Origin: Methanomassiliicoccaceae archaeon
GTDB lineage: Archaea; Thermoplasmatota; Thermoplasmata; Methanomassiliicoccales; Methanomethylophilaceae
Assembly (NCBI GenBank): GCA_016282555.1
Contig: JAEEKU010000013.1
Coordinates: 1 to 29,876 of the forward strand
Direction: 5' to 3'
DNA length: 29,876 nt
Position numbers and translations under genes: made by a program
Shown: positions 1 through 7,851 of the stretch, in pieces
Layout: every line of letters starts with the position of its first letter
How positions within the stretch are numbered: position 1 is the stretch's first letter
Notes under the pieces: model-generated
What the model saw: the letters and a program-made list of their open reading frames with translations, nothing else
The model's database searches: none
What the model was told of the DNA's origin: nothing

Positions 1-2
1 AA

Positions 3-1145
3 TGGGTAAAGCTGTCGCCCGCGGAGAGGGCGGAGTTCTTCAAGATGCCTCTGGAGACTTTGAAGGCCCGCGGGATGTACTACGCCGCTCTCGTCACCGT
101 CAGCACCGGAATGGTCCGCGAAGACGCCCTCAGGGAGGTCGATGCTTTGATAGATATCATCTCCCGGGCGGTTTCCGATGCCTCCGGCGCAGGAAAAGGA
201 AAAACCGGAGTGTGGGCTGTTATTTCAGCGCACAACTCTCCTCTCGCGGCCCCCGTTGGTTACGCTGTCGCCGCCATGATCGCCGGAAACGCGGTCGTCA
301 TGGCTCCCTCCAAATACTGTCCGTCCCCTGTCTACGCGTTCTACAGCCTGACCGAGAAAGCGGGTCTCCCCGGAGGTGTCCTCAATCTGATCGCCGACCG
401 CAAAGACTCTTCAACGGAGGAACTGGCCAACGATTCGCGCCTGACCGGTGTAGTGGCGGCCGGATCCGGCGAAAGGCTGGAGGATCTGATGTTTCTCCAG
501 GTGGACGACGAGCTGTCGTTCATCAACGAGCTGAAGGGAATGAATCCGGTGCTGGTATACAGGCCGTCCAATATCAAAGCCGCCGCGAGGGAGATTGCCG
601 ATTCCGCCTTCTATTACTCCGGCCAGGGCATGTTCTCCTGCTCCAAAGTCATTATAACTGCGGACGAGCAGGATCAGTTCATTAATGCTCTTGCGGACAG
701 AATGTCCGAGCTTTCAGTTTCCGACCCGGTCAACGACACCTCTTTCACCGGTCCGGTCATATCGAAGGAGGCCGCCCGGAAATATTCGGATTTAGTATCT
801 GAGTATTCCGGATTCGTAATATCCGAGACCAGGCCGGACTGCGGGGATCTTCAGGGTCCGTACGTTCCTCTGATCGCCGTCTCCGGACTGGACGAAGACT
901 GCGATCTCAATTACATGGATTCCGGATTTCCCGTTCTGAACGTGAAAGTGGCCGGCGGCATCGGCGACGCTCTGGAAGAGCTGGAGAACACCGAGTGCGG
1001 CTTGTCCGCCGGGATATTCACGAAGGACTCCAAAGTTCTGGAGCGCTTCAGGGAAACTGTCCAGGTTCCGTACGTCTTCGTGAACGAGGGCAGCAGATCT
1101 CTCAGACCGGGAATCAGAGCCCGCGTGTCCGAGTTCATACTGTGA
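3..1145 (+). CDS. Aldehyde dehydrogenase-fold protein, 5' end cut by window, catalytic Cys absent
   Basis: The frame is open from the first bases, so the gene begins outside the window; the first Met in view is at 45 (numbered residue 1 here). The ALDH fold is recognisable in order: the ISAHNSPLAAPVG segment with the usual Asn (N64), AAGN-type turn, ELKGMNP matching the ELGGKNP motif (Glu162), GQGMFSCSK matching GQxCxxxSR, and a CGLSAGIFTKD segment near the end. The catalytic Cys position is Met196, and the cofactor-binding Lys of the KPSE motif is Ala87. The ExFGP motif is also degraded. The fold call is firm but ordinary dehydrogenase activity looks unlikely, so the role is unknown. The last 11 bases overlap the stop of the convergent neighbour. 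Confidence 0.8.
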   Translation, partial: WVKLSPAERAEFFKMPLETLKARGMYYAALVTVSTGMVREDALREVDALIDIISRAVSDASGAGKGKTGVWAVISAHNSPLAAPVGYAVAAMIAGNAVVMAPSKYCPSPVYAFYSLTEKAGLPGGVLNLIADRKDSSTEELANDSRLTGVVAAGSGERLEDLMFLQVDDELSFINELKGMNPVLVYRPSNIKAAAREIADSAFYYSGQGMFSCSKVIITADEQDQFINALADRMSELSVSDPVNDTSFTGPVISKEAARKYSDLVSEYSGFVISETRPDCGDLQGPYVPLIAVSGLDEDCDLNYMDSGFPVLNVKVAGGIGDALEELENTECGLSAGIFTKDSKVLERFRETVQVPYVFVNEGSRSLRPGIRARVSEFIL

Positions 1146-1728
1146 CGATCCTCACGTCCTTGACCGCCTCTCTCGCCGGCGCGGCCAGGGACAGGATCTC
1201 TTTTTCTGTGAACTTCTTTCCGTCCGGCCCGCTTTTCGGGACTCTCAGGATCATCATTCTGGATCCGGCGGCGTCTTTTGCCAGTTTGCCGAGGGCGGAT
1301 CCGTCCGTTTTTCCCGGAATAACCGTTGCGGTTACCATGAACGGGCATCCGCAGTCGTTCAGGAGGCGGACGCTTTCCTTCTGCTTCTCGTCCAGCGGCC
1401 CGTCCGCGGTCAGGTTTACGTAATTCACGTATCCGGCGCCTGTCAGATCGTCGAGATCGCCGGGGCTGCGCCCGTCGGTCACCAGCAGGAGCATGCGGTT
1501 GGGGAGTTTCAGATGTTTGAGAATCACATGCAGCCCCTCCAGGCGGAGCGGCCCGGGCCCGTCGGGGGCTACCGCGACGCCGTCGATGGCGTCAATATCC
1601 CTGCGTATCCCGGAGGCCGCCTCGTCCGGGCTGATTCCTTGGCCATCGCCGTCCGATATGTACACCACGGACAGGAACGATCCGGGTTTCAGGACGGTAT
1701 CCATGCGGGAATACCTGGAAATGAACAT
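1135..1728 (-). CDS. Degenerate pyruvate-formate-lyase-activase-like barrel protein without Fe-S cysteines
   Basis: This 197-residue protein resembles the C-terminal two thirds of glycyl-radical activating enzymes: an LxLEGLHVILKHLK helix, a strand ending in TDG, then LDDLTGAGYVNYVNLTADGP, like the segment of that family that leads into MDIKAPL, and a TATVIPG strand. The CxxxCxxC cluster motif expected upstream is absent, and the only cysteines are a CGC near the middle. It therefore cannot bind a canonical radical-SAM cluster. The first Met lies about 29 nt from a strong TATA-like element, so a leaderless start at 1728 fits; Met9 at 1704 is an alternative. The family link is by eye and moderate. 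It ends convergently on the ALDH-like gene, and its role is unknown. Confidence 0.6.
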   Translation of the reverse strand: MFISRYSRMDTVLKPGSFLSVVYISDGDGQGISPDEAASGIRRDIDAIDGVAVAPDGPGPLRLEGLHVILKHLKLPNRMLLLVTDGRSPGDLDDLTGAGYVNYVNLTADGPLDEKQKESVRLLNDCGCPFMVTATVIPGKTDGSALGKLAKDAAGSRMMILRVPKSGPDGKKFTEKEILSLAAPAREAVKDVRIVTV

Positions 1729-1750
1729 GAAACCGGATGCCCGCCGGTAA

Positions 1751-1762
1751 TATTTATAAAAA
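1751..1762 (-). promoter_or_regulatory. TATA-box promoter of the activase-like gene
   Basis: On the minus strand this reads TTTTTATAAATA, the best archaeal TATA match in the neighbourhood, centred about 29 nt before the start codon at 1728. That spacing implies transcription beginning at or next to the start codon. Confidence 0.55.
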
Positions 1763-1800
1763 TATGTAAGGGATTTTAAACGGTTTGAAGGGAGACGGCG

Positions 1801-2706
1801 TCAGCTGATCTCCGTGAATTCGACGAGTTCGAACACTCCGTTGAGGCCGGACATGCACTCCGGAAGCTTGTTTTTGATATCCTCCGCGCTCATATCGCTC
1901 TTTCCGATGTCCATGACGATCTCCAGATACATGCTCTGGTAGCACACTTTGATCTTGCTGAATACGGAAATCAGATTTACGTTCCACCCGGCGATGACAG
2001 CCAGAGCCTGGGATATTCCTCCGGGGCAGTCGGGGATGAGCAGTCCGGCCTTCACCAGACGGGTTCCCTTCTTGAAGAACGTGATGGACATTATCCAGGA
2101 ATCCGCGTCTATGGTGACCATGGCGTCCCTTCCGTTTATATCACCCAGCACATCGCCGTAAAGCTCGGCGACGTCGAAATGCCCGTCCCTCAGAGTGACC
2201 GGGTATCCGCGCCTGATCTCCTTCTTCCCGTCGGAATCGCGGCTTTTGAACAGCCTTCCGACCTCGGCCGGTTTGATGTCTATTCTTCTGATCTTAGATA
2301 CGGAGGGATCGTCCGCGGATTTCAGCGACGAGAATTTTTCCAGAAGGATGTCGCTCTCTCCGGCGAAATTGAGATCCGCCATGAGTTTCCAGACGATCAC
2401 CGTATCCGATATTCCGTTCAGGGAAACCGAATTCAGGATGTTGATTCCTTTCTTCGCGAGGAAATCCGCCGCCTGCGCGCTGGATCCGGGAACGTCGTCC
2501 AGATACATGGTGATGTGGGTGAGAGTGCGGTAATTTTCCTGGGGGAACATGGAGATGATTATCTCGTAATCTTTGGGTCCCTGATCCGGATGCTTGAAAA
2601 GAGTGCTGTACACGCAGCTCCCGTCCAGCAGGCCCATGGTGTCAGACATCCAGTTTTCGACCTTTATTTTCGAACCTTCGGCTTTTTCGAATTCCCAAAT
2701 CTTCAC
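1801..2706 (-). CDS. Double ACT-domain protein, putative amino-acid-binding regulator
   Basis: This is a 301-residue soluble protein. It has two ACT-like modules. One is near residues 65-115 (HITMYLDDVPGSSAQAADFL, then GINILNSVSLN). The other is near 218-285 (LLIPDCPGGISQALAVIAG, then WNVNLISVFSKI). Both have the Pro-Gly turn before the helix that is typical of ACT ligand sites. No catalytic domain is visible, so a small-molecule sensing role is inferred. The start is GTG at 2706, eight bases after GGAGGG, and it overlaps the TGA of the upstream frame as GTGA, which indicates translational coupling. The ligand and target are unknown. Confidence 0.8.
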   Translation of the reverse strand: MKIWEFEKAEGSKIKVENWMSDTMGLLDGSCVYSTLFKHPDQGPKDYEIIISMFPQENYRTLTHITMYLDDVPGSSAQAADFLAKKGINILNSVSLNGISDTVIVWKLMADLNFAGESDILLEKFSSLKSADDPSVSKIRRIDIKPAEVGRLFKSRDSDGKKEIRRGYPVTLRDGHFDVAELYGDVLGDINGRDAMVTIDADSWIMSITFFKKGTRLVKAGLLIPDCPGGISQALAVIAGWNVNLISVFSKIKVCYQSMYLEIVMDIGKSDMSAEDIKNKLPECMSGLNGVFELVEFTEIS

Positions 2707-3059
2707 GGAGAAACCCTCCGCCCGTTATTGTCAGAATCCGTAATATAGGTTTTCAGGCGCTCGTCGGAATCCGGACGGCATTTCGTATTCTTGGGGGACG
2801 CCAGAGGCTCCGTCCAGCATGGCTGCTCCGACTGCCGGTATTTCAGATCCGCGATTATGTTCCTCAGGCTGCCTGCGTCAGTTCCGGAGAACGCTATCTC
2901 TCTGATGATCCCGGAGACGTTTCCGGCGCGGGACTCCATGCCGGACATATGCAGAGCCGAATCGATGAGATCCGCGGCCTCCCCGAGAAGCTCCGCCGCT
3001 TTTTCCAGTGACTCGATTCTGTCCGTTTCTCTTCCTCCTGACGATATATCTGGACGGTC
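2703..3059 (-). CDS. Downstream frame of a split zinc-ribbon gene (helical tail, no clear start)
   Basis: The frame is open from just after a stop at 3060-3062 to TGA at 2703-2705. It encodes a plausible amphipathic helix (TDRIESLEKAAELLGEAADL) and then about 80 more residues. No ATG, GTG or TTG occurs before Met at 2948, which would cut the helix. The sequence begins exactly where the zinc-ribbon frame starts to look non-coding, and a +1 shift near 3036-3042 would join them into one protein of about 235 residues. The TGA overlaps the GTG of the ACT gene, so ribosomes very probably do arrive in this frame. It could alternatively be a separate gene with a non-standard start. Confidence 0.55.
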   Translation of the reverse strand, partial: DRPDISSGGRETDRIESLEKAAELLGEAADLIDSALHMSGMESRAGNVSGIIREIAFSGTDAGSLRNIIADLKYRQSEQPCWTEPLASPKNTKCRPDSDERLKTYITDSDNNGRRVSP

Positions 3060-3408
3060 TCATGTACGCCGATTTGACGCTGTATCCGCATTTCGGGCAC
3101 CCGTATCCCGCCGCCGTCACTCCGTCCCCGTCTATCAGGCGGTTGTACGCGGTCTTCAGCTTTCCGCCGCACACGGGGCAGCGCTCCCTCTCCGTGTATC
3201 TGTCGGTGCGGGAATACGTGATGTCGAAGGTGAAAAGATTCCCTTCTATCCCGACGCGCTTGATGCGCCCGGGAGTGGTTCCGCGCGGGGACAGTTTTTC
3301 CGAGACATCTCTGCAGAGGGCGCCCAGCGACGGATAACTTTCGGAATCCTTCAGGCATTCGCGGATCGCCTTTTCGATTTCCCAGTCACGGAGAATCTTT
3401 CCCGCCAT
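2878..3408 (-). CDS. Zinc-ribbon protein, frame disrupted in its C-terminal part
   Basis: The recognisable part starts at Met 3408 (MAGKILRDWEIEKAIREC). It has a helical N-terminus and a strand region (RVGIEGNLFTFDITYSRTD), followed by a four-cysteine ribbon: CPVC, then CPKC about 29 residues later. A Met at 3456 lies inside the likely promoter, so 3408 is preferred. After about 3045 the frame turns into Arg/Gly-rich sequence that looks out of frame and runs to 2878, while the next frame carries a good helix. It is likely nucleic-acid- or protein-binding, but no specific family was recognised. It heads the cluster with the ACT protein. Confidence 0.6.
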   Translation of the reverse strand: MAGKILRDWEIEKAIRECLKDSESYPSLGALCRDVSEKLSPRGTTPGRIKRVGIEGNLFTFDITYSRTDRYTERERCPVCGGKLKTAYNRLIDGDGVTAAGYGCPKCGYSVKSAYMRPSRYIVRRKRNGQNRVTGKSGGASRGGRGSHRFGSAYVRHGVPRRKRLRDHQRDSVLRN

Positions 3409-3460
3409 GAACCGGGTACGGCGATTCCCGATATACAAGTACCGCACGTAGGACAAACAG

Positions 3461-3469
3461 TTTTATCGG
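3461..3469. promoter_or_regulatory. Divergent promoter region between zinc-ribbon gene and 3515 gene
   Basis: The plus strand has TTTTATCGG and the minus strand has GATAAAACTG, so one AT-rich element may serve both directions. Distances allow short leaders to 3515 (with GGAGG ribosome site) and to 3408. Confidence 0.4.
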
Positions 3470-3514
3470 CATCGGACGATTCTTACGCGGATGCCGCGAA
3501 GCGGAGGGATCTGA

Positions 3515-4177
3515 ATGGAGATAACGGTGAATTACAGGATCGGAACTGGAAAATACGGCGGCAGCGGCGAAGTATGCGAATGGACGATGAAATCGCCGGA
3601 CGCAGAGTGCCGGAAAGCATACACGCGGGCGGTGATGACCGGCGAGGATTTCGAAGACGTGCCGGAACTGCAGCGGATATGCGCCGATGCCCGCCGCGAA
3701 ATCGGGGAATACGAGCTGAAGAGGCTGGCCGGCTCCGGCGAGGATTATTTCGTGCTGGAATGCCTGGGCGAGACGGAGATGGATCCGGACGAACTGAACG
3801 GGCTCGTCCGTAAAAAAGATCCGCATGCTCTCAGATTCTTCGGCCTCGAGGGCATGAGCCAGGCCGATCTTGAGAAATGGGACTCCGCGGAAGCGGGAAG
3901 AATCCCTCTGGTAAAGGAATTCGACGGGAATTTCAAGCCGAGGAATCCTTTCGAATGCGGATACACCCTGGAGGTTTGGCTTCCCGACGATGCCGTTCCG
4001 GGCGATGAGGAGATCGAAGAGTATCTGAGGGAGGTTCTGTCCGTGGGCGATGCGGATCTCGCCGAGGAAGCGGTTCTGGAGCAGAGCGGGAACTATTCCG
4101 GGGATCTTCTGAAGAAATCGCTGGAAATCGCCGGAGAAACCGGGTGCCGCGAGTTCATCGAGAGGAACGGATCCTGA
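3515..4177 (+). CDS. Acidic conserved-type protein of unknown function
   Basis: This protein has 220 residues, no signal peptide or membrane segment, and is rich in Glu and Asp. The start at 3515 is supported by GGAGG seven bases upstream. Visible pieces are an N-terminal strand region (MEITVNYRIGTGKYGG), a long helix (ELQRICADARREIGEYELK), a middle segment with a short GLEGMSQADLEKW helix, and a C-terminal helix pair around DEEIEEYLREV. No family motif was recognised and no function is proposed. It is a single-gene unit: divergent promoter upstream, strong hairpin terminator overlapping its stop. Confidence 0.75.
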   Translation: MEITVNYRIGTGKYGGSGEVCEWTMKSPDAECRKAYTRAVMTGEDFEDVPELQRICADARREIGEYELKRLAGSGEDYFVLECLGETEMDPDELNGLVRKKDPHALRFFGLEGMSQADLEKWDSAEAGRIPLVKEFDGNFKPRNPFECGYTLEVWLPDDAVPGDEEIEEYLREVLSVGDADLAEEAVLEQSGNYSGDLLKKSLEIAGETGCREFIERNGS

Positions 4178-4189
4178 TCCGTTTTTTTA
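4166..4189 (+). terminator. Hairpin plus T-run terminator of the 3515 gene
   Basis: AACGGATC and GATCCGTT form a perfect 8-bp stem around a 2-base loop, followed immediately by TTTTT and AT. The TGA stop (4175-4177) sits in the loop and right arm. Confidence 0.75.
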
Positions 4190-4243
4190 TAATCTTTTTC
4201 CGGAGACTGGACCGGGACCGTTTTACGATCCCGGTATCTGCCA

Positions 4244-4254
4244 AGTATTATATC
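4244..4254 (+). promoter_or_regulatory. TATA-box promoter of the LRR surface-protein gene
   Basis: AGTATTATATC is the best TATA match between 4190 and 4353. A start about 25 nt later would give a leader of roughly 75-80 nt, long for this window, which contains the hairpin at 4311-4332. Confidence 0.45.
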
Positions 4255-4352
4255 GGCAATAGTTCGTTGTACACCCGGGGATACGCACATTTTCTGCGGA
4301 CTAGATCTGACCGGAAATGGGGTGTTTTCCGGCAAGCGATCAGGTGAATAAT

Positions 4353-7300
4353 ATGTACGGCAGGGAATTGCGCAAAAGCCGCTTCGGCATGCTGATAATT
4401 CCGGCGGTATTCCTGCTATCCGTCATCCTTCTGGCTTCTCCGGCGGCTGACGGACAGGGATCCGGGAGCGGCTATTCGATTACAATAGATACCGATGCGG
4501 GGACGGTTTACTGCAATTCCGCTCCGGTAACGTTCATCCCTTCCGCGGATTCCGCGGAACTGGTTCTCGTCCCCCATACGGGATACGAGCCTCTGGACTG
4601 GAAGGTTAACGGGGAGATCTGCGGATCCGCCCTGGAGCCGCTCGTGCTGGATGACATAAGCGAAAATCTCGCGGTTTCCGTCAGTTATCGTTATTTCGCT
4701 TCGAGCACGTCCGTTCCGTCGACGGTGAACAGGGACACTCCGGGATTCGGCGAGATAAACGGGACTGTCAGCGCGTACGTCGCCGGAGGAATAATCGATA
4801 CATCGACCATGAGCTGGACGGGACATTCCTCTATTCCTCTGATCGTTGACGATTATCTTTACATCCGCGTGGCCGACAGGATCTACAAAGTCGAAACCGA
4901 CACGGGATACGCGATGACCACAAGCGACGCGGCCTCCGTCAGCACCTCCCAGTACTTCCATTATCTGAGTTACGGAAACGGGATGATCATCGATAATTTT
5001 ACGGGAAAAGTGTTCGATCTCGATCTCAATCTTATCTTTACGCTCAAACGCATTAACGTGAGCGCGGAATATTACGACGGGTACTTCTACACGACCGGAA
5101 CCACTGTGTACAAATTCCCTGCCGACGCTTCCAAAGCCGTTGACGGAATGATGGCTCTTGAAAAGGTCGGAAAATTCGAAAGGGAGATCTATACCGCTTA
5201 TACCTTCCCTCACAGCATCTTCGCGGACGGCTTCGTTTACAGAGTCAGCTGCGTAGGCGACGACAGGGGAATAGCCGGAATGTGCATCGATCCGGATTCT
5301 TCGGATTACGGAAAGAGCACGTACGTTAATTTCCCGGGGATATCGAAGTATTTCATGGATGACGGCTGGTTTTCGTACGACAACGGATACATTTACTTAT
5401 CCGCTTACATCGAAGGCCTGTTCGGGGAGATTTCTACAGACGGTTGCGATAAAATCGTCTGCGTCAAAGCCGACGGGCTGAACTTCGGAGAACCCGTGTA
5501 TTATACGTTCGACGGAGTGGTAAAAACCGCGACCGAACTGGTATTCACGGGGGATCACGCGTTCATCAACATGGGAACGTTCTTCATGTTCGACGTTTCG
5601 GAGGACGGAAGCCTTGCCAAGATCGCAGAATGCGAAGGCGCGATGTGCCACGGATCGATAGTCGTGAACGACGCCGTTCCGGACGAGTATACGATCTACA
5701 TGATACCGTATCATTCCGATGGTGAAACGATGGTCGTTATCCACGCTTTCAAAGAGGGAGGAGAATGGAAATTAGAGCGCACCGCAACCGCCCATATGCC
5801 CGTCGAGTATAATTCCCAGGCGGTAAGATCCGATATAGACGGAAGGCTGATGTGGTACAACGATTCCGGAATGATCCAGTGCTATACGGTTCCGGAGAAG
5901 AACGTGTATTACTTCTTCGTCACCGACGGGGAAGACGGAATATGGGTCGAGAGCTGCGGAGCGAGCGTTTCCGATGCTCTTCCTTCAGATTACGTAATGA
6001 GCTCCGACGGGTTCGTCATCGCCGCCAGAGTGAATCCGGATCATGAATTCACCGACCGCTGGGACGTATACGGGCTGACCAACGGCGAAGATATCAAAAT
6101 CCCGATGGCCTGGGAGAACACGGGTCCGGACATATACGGGAAAGACCGCATCCATTACTGGATGATCACCAAGAGGGATCCCGAAACGGCTGCGGGCACC
6201 GGATGGTATTGCGCGGAAACGGGTTCCCCGTACGAGTTCAGAGACAACATCGGAGACCGCGGGGTGATCGGCCAGACGCTCGTTTCCAGGCTTCTCGAAC
6301 TGACCATACAGTGCTCCTCCGGAGGAACCGTCACATGCGAGAACACTCAGGTAATGCCCGGTTCCGAGGTCACACTTGAGATATTTCCGGATTACGGATA
6401 CGCTCTGGATTTCATAAACGTCGGCGGAACCGAGATGTCCCAGTACGTTACTGACGGAAAACTCACGTTCACTGTGACGAAAGACACCATCGTCGCCGCG
6501 ATTTTCGGCAAGATATCGTCTTTCACGTACAACGGCCTGAAATACAGCGTGATCTCCGACGGAAAGGTATCTGTTACGGGGTATGACGGGGAATGCGTGA
6601 ATCTTATCGTGCCGAAAACCGCGGAGTACGCCGGGTCCGAGTTTATCGTGACGACGATAGGGGCTAAAGCGTTCTACAAATGCAAGACCATCGAAACCGC
6701 GGATCTCGGAAGCGTTACGAATATCGGAGCGTCCGCCTTCGCTTACTGCTCCTGCCTGAAATCCGCGGACTTCGGAGATTCGCTGAAAACGATAAGCTCG
6801 TACGCTTTCCTCAAGTGTTTCCAGCTGAAGAACGTCGATCTTATAGATTCCTCCGCTTCGATGAAGACCATCGGAACGTATTCGTTCAGCAAATGCAGCA
6901 AGATATCCGGAATCGCGATATCCAGCAAGATCCAGAAGATCTATCCCACGGCGTTCACCATGACGTTCGCCGACAAGGACGGAAACGTTCTGGACGTTTC
7001 CGCGGATCTCAAGGGATACATTTACAAGAACTCCGGCGGAAAGCTGGTCCGGCAGGACGCGGTCGAACCCGGAACGGAATTCGCATACGGAGACCTGAAG
7101 TACCGCGTGACATCGTATCTGCCGTGCATGGCGGAAGTATGCGGATATACCGGAAAGATCAAGTATCTGGCCGTGCCGGAGTCGGTTCCCTTCGGCAATC
7201 TGGATTATAAAATCAGAACTATCGCCGCGGGAGCGTTCTCCAAATGCAAAACCTTGGTGACCGCCGATCTCGGGAGCGTCAGGACGATCGGAAGCGAGGC

Positions 7301-7751
7301 GTTCTCGGTCTGCTCCAATCTGAAAGAGCTGAAGATGGCCGATGTTACAGACATCGGAACGAAAGCGTTCTCCTACTGCGGTAAGCTCGCCGACGTGGAT
7401 TTCGGAGACGATCTGAGCATCATAAGGGCCGGGGCGTTCTACAGGGCGCTGTCGCTGAAAACGCTGGATCTTCCCGATTCTCTCAAGACCATACGTGTGA
7501 GCGCGTTCAGCAGCTGTCCGATCGAATACGTCAGTTTCGGAAGCGGCCTGACCACGGTGACGGATACCTCCTTCGCGGGAATAACGTTCATGGACGGGGA
7601 TCAGGTTCTCGCGCCCAAGGCCGCTAATCTCAGGGATTCGGTGTTCGCCGGTACCGGCGGAGTCCTTTACCTTCAGCGATACCGATCGGTACCGCCAAAC
7701 CTTTTTTCCGGCATTCCGGACGGATATACGCGGCGAAACGGCGGGAGATGA
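4353..7751 (+). CDS. Exported BspA-type leucine-rich-repeat surface protein
   Basis: It has 1,132 residues from ATG 4353, chosen because AGGTGA lies six bases upstream and a hydrophobic signal segment (LIIPAVFLLSVILLASPA) follows. After export come a short beta domain, a long beta-rich region to about nucleotide 6290 whose repeated Tyr/Asp/Gly strands suggest a propeller, and an InlB-type bacterial repeat (GGTVTCENTQVMPGSEVTLE). Two blocks of BspA/LRR_5 repeats follow (about 6640-6960 and 7210-7600), with units such as IGAKAFYKCKTIETADLGSV. Such proteins act in adhesion or host and matrix contact in other gut microbes. The last 20 or so residues (after VLYLQR) look out of character and may be a frame-shifted end. 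No transmembrane or wall anchor is visible at the C-terminus. Confidence 0.85.
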   Translation: MYGRELRKSRFGMLIIPAVFLLSVILLASPAADGQGSGSGYSITIDTDAGTVYCNSAPVTFIPSADSAELVLVPHTGYEPLDWKVNGEICGSALEPLVLDDISENLAVSVSYRYFASSTSVPSTVNRDTPGFGEINGTVSAYVAGGIIDTSTMSWTGHSSIPLIVDDYLYIRVADRIYKVETDTGYAMTTSDAASVSTSQYFHYLSYGNGMIIDNFTGKVFDLDLNLIFTLKRINVSAEYYDGYFYTTGTTVYKFPADASKAVDGMMALEKVGKFEREIYTAYTFPHSIFADGFVYRVSCVGDDRGIAGMCIDPDSSDYGKSTYVNFPGISKYFMDDGWFSYDNGYIYLSAYIEGLFGEISTDGCDKIVCVKADGLNFGEPVYYTFDGVVKTATELVFTGDHAFINMGTFFMFDVSEDGSLAKIAECEGAMCHGSIVVNDAVPDEYTIYMIPYHSDGETMVVIHAFKEGGEWKLERTATAHMPVEYNSQAVRSDIDGRLMWYNDSGMIQCYTVPEKNVYYFFVTDGEDGIWVESCGASVSDALPSDYVMSSDGFVIAARVNPDHEFTDRWDVYGLTNGEDIKIPMAWENTGPDIYGKDRIHYWMITKRDPETAAGTGWYCAETGSPYEFRDNIGDRGVIGQTLVSRLLELTIQCSSGGTVTCENTQVMPGSEVTLEIFPDYGYALDFINVGGTEMSQYVTDGKLTFTVTKDTIVAAIFGKISSFTYNGLKYSVISDGKVSVTGYDGECVNLIVPKTAEYAGSEFIVTTIGAKAFYKCKTIETADLGSVTNIGASAFAYCSCLKSADFGDSLKTISSYAFLKCFQLKNVDLIDSSASMKTIGTYSFSKCSKISGIAISSKIQKIYPTAFTMTFADKDGNVLDVSADLKGYIYKNSGGKLVRQDAVEPGTEFAYGDLKYRVTSYLPCMAEVCGYTGKIKYLAVPESVPFGNLDYKIRTIAAGAFSKCKTLVTADLGSVRTIGSEAFSVCSNLKELKMADVTDIGTKAFSYCGKLADVDFGDDLSIIRAGAFYRALSLKTLDLPDSLKTIRVSAFSSCPIEYVSFGSGLTTVTDTSFAGITFMDGDQVLAPKAANLRDSVFAGTGGVLYLQRYRSVPPNLFSGIPDGYTRRNGGR

Positions 7752-7851
7752 TAGAACGGAACCGAAAACAGAGTCCTGCTCCCGCCCGCCGTCCGGATAC
7801 GGCGACGCCCACATCTATCTCGCGCTGCACCTCCTGGTCAAAGAGGGCAGG

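Noticed and set aside
7646..7659. Perfect palindrome CGCCGGTACCGGCG as a terminator or site
   Set aside because: It lies inside the LRR coding sequence and has no loop; the nearby T-run (7702-7707) is too far for a convincing terminator.
5985..7814. Open frame of 609 codons on the minus strand
   Set aside because: It is antisense to the LRR protein gene, with no family resemblance; the repeat codon pattern explains its openness.
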